Both the position numbers and the translations under genes were made by a program. Positions 21,817-28,653 of a stretch of 33,667 bases of DNA are shown piece by piece. Where the stretch lies: positions 1-33,667 of the forward strand of contig DATHTO010000103.1 in assembly GCA_035463115.1 (NCBI GenBank), read 5' to 3'. The notes below the pieces were generated by a model. The model was not told the origin of the DNA, did no database searches, and saw nothing but the letters and a program-made list of their open reading frames with translations. Position 1 is the stretch's first letter, and every line of letters begins with the position of its first letter. This stretch comes from BPGL01 sp035463115. GTDB lineage: Bacteria; Actinomycetota; UBA4738; HRBIN12.

Positions 21817-22782
21817 ATGCCGCGGAACGCGCTTCGTGCGTTGGTCGGTCTCGTCGTCGTGGGAGCGGCGCTCGGTGCGGCGATGCCGGCTGGCGCGACG
21901 TTCCCGGGCGACCCCGCCGAGATCATGTTCGCCCGCTGGGGACCCGACTTCCGCAACTACGGGTTCTCGACGATCCGGCCGGACGGCACCGGTTCGCGCC
22001 CGGTCGGCTTCCGCGGCATGGAGGATGCTTCGTGGGCGCCGGACGGGCAGAGCTTCGCGTACGCGGCGTACGTCGCCGGGGGGCCGAAGGTGTTCATCGT
22101 CGACGCCGCCTCCGGCTCCCGGTCCCTCGTGGTGGCATCCGAGGACTTCCCGGTCGACATCGAGTACATCGGCGGCGTGGCGTTCGGTCCCGGTGGCGAT
22201 CGGCTCGTGATGGGGGTCCAGGTACCGATCGAGGAGCCCGACGATCCGTTCGATCAGCTCTTCGTGGTCGACGTCGACGGAACGGACCTCATGCAGATCT
22301 CCGGCGAACGGGAGCTCTCGTCGCCGGACTGGTCGTCGACGGATCGGATCGTGGCCACGACCGGTCCTTCTGGCGTCTCCAGGCGAACGACGTTGGTCTC
22401 CCTCGATCCCGACGGAGGCGGCGTCGAGCGCGTGATCCGGCTCGAGGCATCGCGCAACCCCAGGATCTCGGTGAACGGGAACCCCTCCTGGTCGCCGGAC
22501 GGGTCCGAGATCGCCTTCATCTCACAGTCGGGTCGGCGCCGTCCGGACGTCTGGGTCGTCGACGATGACGGCACCGACGCCCAACGCGTGACCGACACCC
22601 CGCAACGGTGGGAGTGGAGGGTCGTGTGGTCGCCCGCCGGCGACGCGCTGGCGGTGTCGATCGGCGGACGTGATCCCGACGACATCACGGATCTCTGGGT
22701 GGTGCGGACCGCGGGTGGCCGAACGCGCCTGACCGACACCCCACGACGGGAGGAGATCGTCATGACGTGGAGGGGCGCGTAA
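21817..22782 (+). CDS. exported TolB-like (PD40) beta-propeller protein
   Basis: The 321-residue product has a signal peptide (ALVGLVVVGAALGAAMPAGA, cut near residue 28) and then repeated propeller blades. The 'W-(S/A)-P-D-G-x-x-hAh' signature appears as SWAPDGQSFAY, AFGPGGDRLVM, SPDWSSTDRIVA, NPSWSPDGSEIAFIS and VVWSPAGDALAVS. Each is followed by a strand ending in 'VVDxDGT' or similar. This is the TolB C-terminal/PD40 repeat class, usually a protein-binding scaffold outside the membrane. With about six blades it is complete. No enzyme motif is visible. It stands alone, convergent with the carboxylase operon. Confidence 0.82.
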   Translation: MPRNALRALVGLVVVGAALGAAMPAGATFPGDPAEIMFARWGPDFRNYGFSTIRPDGTGSRPVGFRGMEDASWAPDGQSFAYAAYVAGGPKVFIVDAASGSRSLVVASEDFPVDIEYIGGVAFGPGGDRLVMGVQVPIEEPDDPFDQLFVVDVDGTDLMQISGERELSSPDWSSTDRIVATTGPSGVSRRTTLVSLDPDGGGVERVIRLEASRNPRISVNGNPSWSPDGSEIAFISQSGRRRPDVWVVDDDGTDAQRVTDTPQRWEWRVVWSPAGDALAVSIGGRDPDDITDLWVVRTAGGRTRLTDTPRREEIVMTWRGA

Positions 22783-22801
22783 CGAGCGGGCCTTCGGTGC
22801 G

Positions 22802-23101
22802 CTAGCTCTCCAACCGGAGCACGGCCCTCGCACGACCCAGCGACGCGTGCGGCACGAAGATCGAGGCGGTGGCGCCACGGTCGATCTCCTCGCCGCTCGG
22901 CACGTCGGTGTGCGGGTCGAGCCCGGCCTCGCGGAGCTTGGCCAGGGCCGCGGCGACCTCGACGACCGGCATCGTGACGAGCAGCGCACACCCGTCCCGA
23001 TCCGTCGGAAGGTCGGCGTCGTCGGCCTTGTCGACCTCGTCGATCGCCGCGAGGAAGTCCTCGAACGAGAAGCCGTCGGGGAGTTCCTCGCCGCGGCTCA
23101 C
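22802..23101 (-). CDS. small DUF2007-like protein linked to the acyl-CoA carboxylase
   Basis: The 99-residue product has an acidic N-terminal helix region (about 1-38). A beta-alpha-beta unit follows: 'CALLVTMPVVEVAAALAKLREAGLDPHTDVPSGEEIDRGATASIFVPHASLGRARAVLRLE'. The last part resembles the DUF2007 pattern (a strand, a helix over subunit choice, 'hxVPxxxxxxAxxxL'), a ferredoxin-like putative effector-binding fold. No function can be assigned. Its GTG overlaps the previous stop (GTGA) and it is the last gene of the carboxyltransferase operon, so a regulatory or assembly role for that enzyme is the best guess. Confidence 0.6.
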   Translation of the reverse strand: MSRGEELPDGFSFEDFLAAIDEVDKADDADLPTDRDGCALLVTMPVVEVAAALAKLREAGLDPHTDVPSGEEIDRGATASIFVPHASLGRARAVLRLES

Positions 23102-23367
23102 CGGACGTCGCCGCGCCCGTGCTGCGACGGAACGCCCTTGCGCGCGAACGGCGCGTTCGGGCCGTGCCACGGCTCACGCGCGTACTTGCGCACCTGGAGG
23201 GCCCCGACGCCGGTCGCGTCGATGCGCCCCTGCAGGACCCAGACGTTCGGCTTCGGGCTCTCCTCGACGAAGTAGCGCTCGAGCGCTTGGACGATCGCGC
23301 GCTCGTCCTCCGGGGTGAGCCCGTCGGGGAGCTCGAACCGTCGCTCACCCTCGTCGATGATCCCCAT
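23098..23367 (-). CDS. small acyl-CoA carboxylase-linked protein (candidate epsilon-type subunit)
   Basis: The 89-residue product starts 13 bases after the carboxyltransferase stop. It has a helix 'LTPEDERAIVQALERYF' followed by 'NVWVLQGRIDATGVGALQVRKY' and a basic tail with 'AFARKG'. Actinobacterial acyl-CoA carboxylases often have a small epsilon subunit encoded directly after the beta gene. Size and position fit, but the usual 'G-x-P-T-x-E-E-x-A-A-L' signature is only loosely matched. AGGAG lies about ten bases before the ATG. I rate the epsilon assignment as context-led. Confidence 0.55.
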   Translation of the reverse strand: MGIIDEGERRFELPDGLTPEDERAIVQALERYFVEESPKPNVWVLQGRIDATGVGALQVRKYAREPWHGPNAPFARKGVPSQHGRGDVR

Positions 23368-23380
23368 CGTCGTCGAGCTC

Positions 23381-24982
23381 CTACAGCGGGATGTTGCCGT
23401 GCTTGCGCGCCGGCACGGCCTCGCGCTTCGTCTGCAGCATGCGGAACGCCTTGATCAGCCGCGGCCGCGTCTCGGCGGGTTCGATCACGTCGTCGACGAA
23501 GCCGCGCTCGGCGCTCGCGTACGGCGTCGAGAACTTCTCGCGGTACTCGCGGATCAGCTGCTGACGCCGCGCATCCTTGTCGGCGGCCTTCTCGATCTCG
23601 CGCTTGAAGACGACGTTGACGGCGCCAGCGGCTCCCATCACGGCGATCTCCGCCGTCGGCCATGCGAACGACACATCGGAACGCAGGTGCTTCGAATTCA
23701 TCACGACGTACGCGCCGCCGTAGGCCTTGCGCGTGATGACGGTCATCCGCGGCACGGTCGCCTCGGCGTAGGCGTACAGGAGCTTCGCGCCGTGGCGGAT
23801 GATCCCACCGTACTCCTGCGTCGTGCCGGGCAGGAACCCGGGAACGTCGACGAAGGTGAGGATCGGGATGTTGAACGCGTCGCAGCAGCGGATGAACCGG
23901 GAGGCCTTCTCGCTCGCATCGATGTCGAGGGTGCCGGCGAGCACCTTCGGCTGGTTCGCGATGATGCCGACCGAGCGGCCGTCGAGCCGTGCGAACCCGA
24001 TCACGATGTTCATCGCCCAGAACGGGAAGACCTCGAGGAACTCCCCGTCGTCGACGACGCCGCGGATCACCTCCTGCATGTCGTACGGCTCCTGCGCGCG
24101 GTCCGGGATGATGTGCGTGAGCCGGTCATCCATGCGCTCCGGGTCGTCGGTGCTCGCGTACGCGGGTGGATCCTCGAGGTTGTTCGACGGCAGGAACGAC
24201 AGCAGGTAGCGCACGCGGTTCAAGACGTCCTCGTCGTCCTCGCCGACGAACGACGCGACGCCGGACTTGCCGGCGTGGGTCATCGCGCCGCCGAGCTCCT
24301 CGAACGTGACCTCCTCACCGGTGACGGTCTTGATCACGTCGGGACCGGTGATGAACATGTGCGCGGTCTCCTTCACCATGAAGGTGAAGTCCGTGATCGC
24401 GGGGGAGTACACCGCGCCGCCCGCGCATGGCCCCATGATCACGCTGATCTGCGGGATCACGCCGCTCGCGCGGACGTTCCGCTCGAAGATGTGGCCGTAG
24501 CCGGCGAGCGAGGCCGCTCCCTCCTGGATCCGCGCGCCGCCGGAGTCGTTGATCTGGACGAACGGGGCGCCGGTCTGCGTCGCGAGGTCCATCACCTTGC
24601 AGACCTTCTGCGCCATCACCTCGCCCATCGAGCCGCCGAACACGGTGAAGTCCTGGCTCGCGACGAAGAGCTTCCGCCCGTCGACCGTTCCGTAGCCGGT
24701 GACGATGCCGTCGCCCGGCGGTCGCCGCTTGTCCATCCCGAAGTCGTGCGCCCGGTGGACGGCGAACGGGTCGGTCTCGACGAACGACCCCTCGTCCATC
24801 AAGACGTCGAGGCGCTCGCGGGCGGTCAGCTTGCCCTTGTCGTGCTGCTTCGCGGCGCTGTCGCGACCGCCGGGCGAGACGATCGCCGTGCGACGTTTCC
24901 GCAGCTCGTCGATGCGGTCCTCCACCGAGATCTCGGGCTCGGCGGCTGCGTCCTTGGGCGTTCGCGGCGCGGTCTTGGCCAT
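23381..24982 (-). CDS. acyl-CoA carboxylase carboxyltransferase (beta) subunit
   Basis: The 533-residue product moves the carboxyl group from carrier biotin to an acyl-CoA. Two crotonase-fold halves are clear: 'KGKLTARERLDVLMDEGSF', 'FGGSMGEVMAQKVCKVMDLA' and 'GGARIQEGAASLAGYGHIF' in the first, and 'VPGFLPGTTQEYGGIIRHGAKLLYAYAEATVPRMTVITRKAYGGAY' in the second. It is the PccB/AccD5-like family by length and motifs. At the position that is Asp in propionyl-CoA enzymes (GGAYDVM) this protein has Val426 (GGAYVVM), so acetyl-CoA or another substrate is possible. A TAGACT box lies eight bases before the ATG. The alpha partner is probably encoded at 2186-3913. Confidence 0.92.
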   Translation of the reverse strand: MAKTAPRTPKDAAAEPEISVEDRIDELRKRRTAIVSPGGRDSAAKQHDKGKLTARERLDVLMDEGSFVETDPFAVHRAHDFGMDKRRPPGDGIVTGYGTVDGRKLFVASQDFTVFGGSMGEVMAQKVCKVMDLATQTGAPFVQINDSGGARIQEGAASLAGYGHIFERNVRASGVIPQISVIMGPCAGGAVYSPAITDFTFMVKETAHMFITGPDVIKTVTGEEVTFEELGGAMTHAGKSGVASFVGEDDEDVLNRVRYLLSFLPSNNLEDPPAYASTDDPERMDDRLTHIIPDRAQEPYDMQEVIRGVVDDGEFLEVFPFWAMNIVIGFARLDGRSVGIIANQPKVLAGTLDIDASEKASRFIRCCDAFNIPILTFVDVPGFLPGTTQEYGGIIRHGAKLLYAYAEATVPRMTVITRKAYGGAYVVMNSKHLRSDVSFAWPTAEIAVMGAAGAVNVVFKREIEKAADKDARRQQLIREYREKFSTPYASAERGFVDDVIEPAETRPRLIKAFRMLQTKREAVPARKHGNIPL

Positions 24983-24990
24983 GGGCGCTG

Positions 24991-24996
24991 AGTCTA
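24991..24996 (-). promoter_or_regulatory. -10 box TAGACT of the carboxyltransferase operon
   Basis: TAGACT on the minus strand ends eight bases before the ATG at 24982. Confidence 0.5.
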
Positions 24997-25049
24997 CCGA
25001 CGTGCCCGCCGGGGAGCTCGTCGCGACGCTGGCTCCGCGCTCAGTGGCG

Positions 25050-25077
25050 GGCCTTCACCGGCAGGCCTTCACCGGCC
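25050..25077. repeat. 14-bp tandem duplication at the end of the lysozyme-like gene
   Basis: GGCCTTCACCGGCA (25050-25063) is followed at once by GGCCTTCACCGGCC (25064-25077). Because 14 is not a multiple of three, the second unit met by the ribosome is read in another frame, and it supplies the TGA stop at 25055-25057. Confidence 0.75.
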
Positions 25078-25507
25078 AGCCGGCGTCGGCCCACGTCTCG
25101 TAGCGCCGGACCATCCGGATCGTGACGATCGCGTTCGTCCGGCCGTGGAGCGCTCGCTCCGGGAGCTCCCACGTCGGCTCGGTGAACGTGTCGTAGCGCC
25201 AGCCCCAGTACGAGCGCGCGTGCTGGAACAGGCCGCGGTACGCGCCGGTTCCGCTCACCGCTTCGGGATCGAGTCCGCTCTCGCGCTTCGCGATGCAGAC
25301 GGCCCGCGCCGCCCCGCCGGGGACCGGTCCGAGACGACGGACCGCGCACCGGATCGTGCGAGCGGCGAACGCCTGCGTCGTCTCGCCGTCTCCGCGGTGC
25401 AGGTGGCACGGGCCCGGCAGAGCGCGGGCGAGCGCCGTCGTCGGGAGGAAGAGGGGAAGGGAAAGGACCGACGCGACGATCACGACGACGAGTCGTCGGG
25501 ATCGCAT
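25055..25507 (-). CDS. secreted lysozyme-like (transglycosylase-type) protein
   Basis: The 150-residue product has a signal peptide (RSRRLVVVIVASVLSLPLF, likely cut after ALA at 27). The secreted domain 'CHLHRGDGETTQAFAARTIRCAVRRLG' is followed by 'ARAVCIAKRESGLDPEAVSGTGAYRGLFQHARSYW', where E76 in A-K-R-E-S-G is in the place of the lysozyme/SLT catalytic Glu. Cys34, 54, 71 and 149 may form disulphides. It would cut peptidoglycan glycan strands or only bind them. The ATG follows a TAGGGT box by eight bases; an in-frame ATG at 25525 lies upstream of that box and is rejected. The stop codon is produced by a 14-bp tandem duplication, so an ancestral C-terminus may have been longer. Confidence 0.75.
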   Translation of the reverse strand: MRSRRLVVVIVASVLSLPLFLPTTALARALPGPCHLHRGDGETTQAFAARTIRCAVRRLGPVPGGAARAVCIAKRESGLDPEAVSGTGAYRGLFQHARSYWGWRYDTFTEPTWELPERALHGRTNAIVTIRMVRRYETWADAGWPVKACR

Positions 25508-25515
25508 CGCCCGGG

Positions 25516-25521
25516 ACCCTA
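25516..25521 (-). promoter_or_regulatory. -10 box TAGGGT of the lysozyme-like gene
   Basis: TAGGGT on the minus strand ends eight bases before the ATG at 25507 and lies after the alternative ATG at 25525, which decides the start. Confidence 0.5.
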
Positions 25522-25585
25522 CCAACGCGTCCGCGATCGTGTCGAGCCGACGTGTCGTTGCCGCGCAACGACGAGCGGGACGACG

Positions 25586-26137
25586 TCAGACCTCCACCCT
25601 GCCGCCGGTGCGCCAGTACACGCCGTGATCGCGGCTGAGGAAGCCCTCGTCGACGAGCGATCGGCGGAGCGCCGCGTGATCGGGATGGAAGCGTCCGAGG
25701 ATGCCGTTCACCTCGCGTTCGTCGTACCGCACGCCCGGATCGAACTCCACCGCGATCCGCTCGAGCACGATCCGCCGCTTCGAGGCCTTCATCGGGATCT
25801 CGGTGAGCCGGCCGTCGCGGAAGAACGTCCGCAGGACGACCGCTTCGTCGTCGTTCGCCGCGCCGAGCGGAAGACCTGGATCCCGCGGAGGGCCCACCTG
25901 CTCGGCCGCCCACCGGAGCGTCTCGGGGTCGAGTCGATAGGTGGCGCGGTCGTCGTTCAACCGCACGACCCCGGTCGACGTCAGCCGGTTCAGGTGCTTG
26001 CGGATCCGGCCGATCGGAACGCCGAGCCGCGTCGCCAGCGCCGAGGGCGCGAGGCCTTCGCGGGCGAGCGCCCCGGCGATCGCGAGGCGCTCGGGGTCGG
26101 CGAGGGCGCGCAGGATGTCGTTCGGGGTCTCGGGCAT
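25586..26137 (-). CDS. ArsR-type winged-helix regulator with DUF2087 domain
   Basis: The 183-residue product starts MPETPNDILRALADPERLAIAGALAREGLAPSALATRLGV, a classical ArsR-family winged helix; the recognition helix region is 'IGRIRKHLNRLTSTGVVRLN'. The C-terminal 70 residues, 'RLTEIPMKASKRRIVLERIAVEFDPGVRYDEREVNGILGRFHPDHAALRRSLVDEGFLSR', are DUF2087, which often follows such helices. An in-frame ATG at 26182 would add 15 residues but would overlap the promoter of the divergent nuclease gene; I prefer 26137. No metal-binding Cys cluster is seen, so it is not an arsenic sensor. Two GCATGC palindromes at 26179-26192 are a possible binding site. Confidence 0.8.
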   Translation of the reverse strand: MPETPNDILRALADPERLAIAGALAREGLAPSALATRLGVPIGRIRKHLNRLTSTGVVRLNDDRATYRLDPETLRWAAEQVGPPRDPGLPLGAANDDEAVVLRTFFRDGRLTEIPMKASKRRIVLERIAVEFDPGVRYDEREVNGILGRFHPDHAALRRSLVDEGFLSRDHGVYWRTGGRVEV

Positions 26138-26176
26138 CGTTCCGGGAGCTTCCGCGGATGTGTCGCCGACGGTCTC

Positions 26177-26192
26177 TAGCATGCTCGCATGC
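26177..26192 (+). promoter_or_regulatory. -10 box TAGCAT of the nuclease gene, with two GCATGC palindromes
   Basis: TAGCAT (26177-26182) ends six bases before the ATG at 26189. GCATGC occurs at 26179-26184 and again at 26187-26192, so the pair covers both the -10 box and the start codon. A repressor bound here would block the gene. Confidence 0.4.
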
Positions 26193-27109
26193 AGCTCACC
26201 GATCCGCAGCGCCGGACGCTCGAGCGGCTGATCGGCACCGGTGAGCGCCCGGTCTTCCCGAGCGACCTCTCGCAGCGGCTCCGCGACCGCATCGAGGCCG
26301 CCGCGCGCGGGCTCGATCTCCGCGACCCGTTGTGGCTCGGCAAGGAGCGGCTCCACGACCACGCACGCTGCGAGGGGCTGCTGCAGTCGCACCTGCTCGG
26401 CGAGGCCCCGCCGTTCGAGCATTCGCCCGTGTCGGCGGGCGGCGTGCTCGCCCACAAGGTCGTCGAGGTCGACATGGCGTCGCGCGACCTGCTCGATCCG
26501 CAGAGCGCGGCCGACGTCGCTGCGCGCAGGCTGGCCGACCGCGAGGAACGGTTCCGTGAGCACTGGACGACCCTGGCGTCGCACGACCAAGAAGAGGTCC
26601 TCATGGAGGCAGCGCGACGCGTGACGCTGCTGCGCGCGTCGTTCCCGCCGCTCCGCGAGCTCCGTCGCGCGCTCGCGCCCGTCAGCGAGCTCCGCGCACG
26701 CGCCGAGCTGCTCGGCGGTGACATCGTGCTGTCGGGGCAGATCGATCTCGTGCTCGGTTTGGCCGATCTCACCGATCCCTCACGCGCGACGCGTCTCACG
26801 ATCGACTTCAAGACGGGCTCGGCGAGGCCCGAGCACGTCGAGGACAACCGCTTCTACGCGTTGCTGCTCACGCTCCGCTTCGGCGTGCCGCCCTACCGCG
26901 TCGCGTCGTTCTTCCTCGAGAGCGGCACGTGGCAGGCCGAAGACGTCACCGAGCAGACGCTGATGCACGCTGCCGACCGCGTCGTCGCGGCGGCGCGGTC
27001 GGCAGCGGGGCTGGTGAACGGGCGCGTTCCGTCGCTCTCCCCGGGGCCGTGGTGCGGATGGTGTCCGCGGGCGACGGCGTGTCCGCTCGCCGATCCGATC
27101 CCGGCGTAG
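26189..27109 (+). CDS. RecB-family PD-(D/E)XK nuclease with 4Fe-4S cluster motif
   Basis: The 306-residue stand-alone nuclease has the RecB/Cas4-type residues in order: H89-x3-E93 (VLAHKVVEV), D186 (SGQIDLVLG), D206-x-K208 (TIDFKTG) and 'NRFYALLL'. Cys61 near the N-terminus and C289-x2-C292-x5-C298 at the C-terminus (WCGWCPRATACP) reproduce the four-Cys arrangement that binds a 4Fe-4S cluster in AddB and Cas4. It should cut DNA, probably as an exonuclease in repair. There is no CRISPR array, helicase or cas gene nearby, so a Cas4 role is not supported. The start is the ATG six bases after TAGCAT. Only three bases separate its stop from the convergent zwf stop. Confidence 0.83.
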   Translation: MQLTDPQRRTLERLIGTGERPVFPSDLSQRLRDRIEAAARGLDLRDPLWLGKERLHDHARCEGLLQSHLLGEAPPFEHSPVSAGGVLAHKVVEVDMASRDLLDPQSAADVAARRLADREERFREHWTTLASHDQEEVLMEAARRVTLLRASFPPLRELRRALAPVSELRARAELLGGDIVLSGQIDLVLGLADLTDPSRATRLTIDFKTGSARPEHVEDNRFYALLLTLRFGVPPYRVASFFLESGTWQAEDVTEQTLMHAADRVVAAARSAAGLVNGRVPSLSPGPWCGWCPRATACPLADPIPA

Positions 27110-27112
27110 CGC

Positions 27113-28531
27113 TCAGGGGTGCTCCGTGTGCGGTCGGTGCGGCACCGGACGGCGCCAGCCGCCGTGGCCCTCGGCGAGCCGGTTCGCCCCGGCGGGCCCG
27201 TCCGAACCCGGTTCGTAGGACAGCGGCTCGGGCGCCGCGTCGAGCAGCGGTTGCACGATCCGCCAGGTCTCCTCGACCGCGTCCTGTCGCGGGAACAGGT
27301 CGTGCCGTCCGCGCATCGCGTCGAACAGCAGGCGCTCGTACGGCGCCGGAAGCTCGCCGAGCTGCCGCTCGAACGACAGATCGAGATGCACGCGCTCGGT
27401 CGTCGGCTCGCCGGGCTTCTTCACGAGCACCCCGATGCTCGCGCCGGCTCCCTTGCCGATCCGGATCGTCAGGTGGTTGTGCTGCGGCACCTCGGTGAGC
27501 GAGTCGCCCTGCCACCACAGCGGCGGCGGCGTCGCGAACCGCACCGTGATGTCGGTCGCCGTGGTCGCGAGCGACTTGCCCGCCCGGACCAGGAACGGCA
27601 CGCCGTACCAGCGCCAGTTGTGCACGCGGAGCTCGAGCGCGGCGAACGTCTCGGTGGCGGATCCGTCGTCGACCCCCGGGACGTCGCGGTAGCCGCGGTA
27701 CTGGCCGCGGACGTAGCTCCGCGGGTCGGCAGCCGGCATCGCCCGGAACACGTCGGTCCGATGGTCGGCGACCGCTCCCTGGCCGCTCGGCGGGGGCTCC
27801 ATCGCCACGAGCGCGAGGACCTGCAGCAGGTGGTTCTGCACGACGTCGCGGAGCGCGCCGACGCCGTCGTAGAACGATCCGCGATCGTCGACGCCGAAGT
27901 CCTCGAACATGTTGATCTGCACGCTCTCGATGTGGTGCCGGTTCCACACCGGCTCGAAGATCTCGTTCGCGAACCGCAGATAGAGGATGTCCTGGACGGG
28001 CTCCTTGCCGAGGAAGTGGTCGATCCGGAACAGCTGATCCTCCTCGAGCACTTCGTGGAGCTCGCGGTCGAGCTCGATCGCGCTGGCGAGATCGGTGCCG
28101 AACGGCTTCTCGACCACCACGCGCGACCGAGACACGAGGTCGGCGTCCGCGAGGCGTCGCACCGTGTCGGCGAACATCGACGGCGGCAGCGCGAGGTAGT
28201 GCACGATCGTCTTCGCCGACGAGAGCTCGTCCGCGAGCCGCTCCAAGGTCGCGGGGTCCGTCGCGTCACCTGCGACGTAGGTGAGCCGGGCGAGCAGATC
28301 CTCCATCGCGACCTCGTCGACGTCGACGTCGGCCTCCCCGATCGCGGTCCGGGTTCGCTCGCGGAGCTCCTCGTCGGTCCACTCGCGCCGGCCCACGCCG
28401 ATGATCCGGCAGTACAGCTCCTTGCGCCGCGCGAGCCGGTAGAGCGCGGGCAGCGTCATCTTGCGGGCGAGGTCGCCCGTGACGCCGAACACGACGAGCG
28501 CATCGGCGACGGCGTCGGCAGCGGGAGCCAT
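27113..28531 (-). CDS. zwf: glucose-6-phosphate 1-dehydrogenase
   Basis: The 472-residue enzyme oxidises glucose 6-phosphate to 6-phosphogluconolactone with NADP, the entry to the oxidative pentose phosphate pathway. The N-terminal 'ALVVFGVTGDLARKMTLPALYRL' is the G6PDH nucleotide loop (GxxGDLA). 'VVEKPFGTDLASA' holds the EKPxG motif, and 'LFRIDHFLGKEPVQDILYLRF' is the family signature with the substrate-binding Lys and catalytic His. 'DDRGSFYDGVGALRDVVQNHLLQVL' and 'PFLVRAGKSL' follow. Length is a little shorter than the usual 490-510. A TAGGGT box lies six bases before the ATG. It diverges from gnd-pgl, so all three oxidative steps are encoded together. Confidence 0.93.
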   Translation of the reverse strand: MAPAADAVADALVVFGVTGDLARKMTLPALYRLARRKELYCRIIGVGRREWTDEELRERTRTAIGEADVDVDEVAMEDLLARLTYVAGDATDPATLERLADELSSAKTIVHYLALPPSMFADTVRRLADADLVSRSRVVVEKPFGTDLASAIELDRELHEVLEEDQLFRIDHFLGKEPVQDILYLRFANEIFEPVWNRHHIESVQINMFEDFGVDDRGSFYDGVGALRDVVQNHLLQVLALVAMEPPPSGQGAVADHRTDVFRAMPAADPRSYVRGQYRGYRDVPGVDDGSATETFAALELRVHNWRWYGVPFLVRAGKSLATTATDITVRFATPPPLWWQGDSLTEVPQHNHLTIRIGKGAGASIGVLVKKPGEPTTERVHLDLSFERQLGELPAPYERLLFDAMRGRHDLFPRQDAVEETWRIVQPLLDAAPEPLSYEPGSDGPAGANRLAEGHGGWRRPVPHRPHTEHP

Positions 28532-28537
28532 GGCTCC

Positions 28538-28543
28538 ACCCTA
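28538..28543 (-). promoter_or_regulatory. -10 box TAGGGT of zwf
   Basis: TAGGGT on the minus strand ends six bases before the ATG at 28531. Confidence 0.5.
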
Positions 28544-28598
28544 GCCCGCTCCGGCGTTTCGGCCGACGCCTCGCACCGGGCGTGACGCGTCGCGTTGG

Positions 28599-28604
28599 TA
28601 GGGT
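28599..28604 (+). promoter_or_regulatory. -10 box TAGGGT of gnd-pgl
   Basis: TAGGGT lies 49 bases before the ATG at 28654, leaving a leader of about 40 bases that holds two copies of the Shine-Dalgarno segment. No clear -35 is visible. Confidence 0.45.
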
Positions 28605-28624
28605 CCGAACGACGCTCGCGACGC

Positions 28625-28650
28625 GCGAGGAGGGACCGCGAGGAGGGACC
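28625..28650 (+). repeat. tandem 13-bp duplication carrying the gnd Shine-Dalgarno
   Basis: GCGAGGAGGGACC occurs at 28625-28637 and again at 28638-28650 with no change. The second AGGAGG ends seven bases before the ATG, a good spacing; the first is 20 bases away and could act as a stand-by site. Confidence 0.75.
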
Positions 28651-28653
28651 GCG

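Noticed and set aside
23315..24991. 558-codon plus-strand frame opposite the carboxyltransferase
   Set aside because: The minus-strand protein is an unmistakable carboxyltransferase; the other frame has no recognisable domain.
26189..27109. Cas4 of a CRISPR adaptation module
   Set aside because: The Fe-S nuclease motifs match Cas4 as well as AddB-type nucleases, but no repeats, cas1 or cas2 are in the window.
27119..28585. 488-codon plus-strand frame opposite zwf
   Set aside because: The G6PDH signatures are all on the minus strand; this is a codon-bias shadow.
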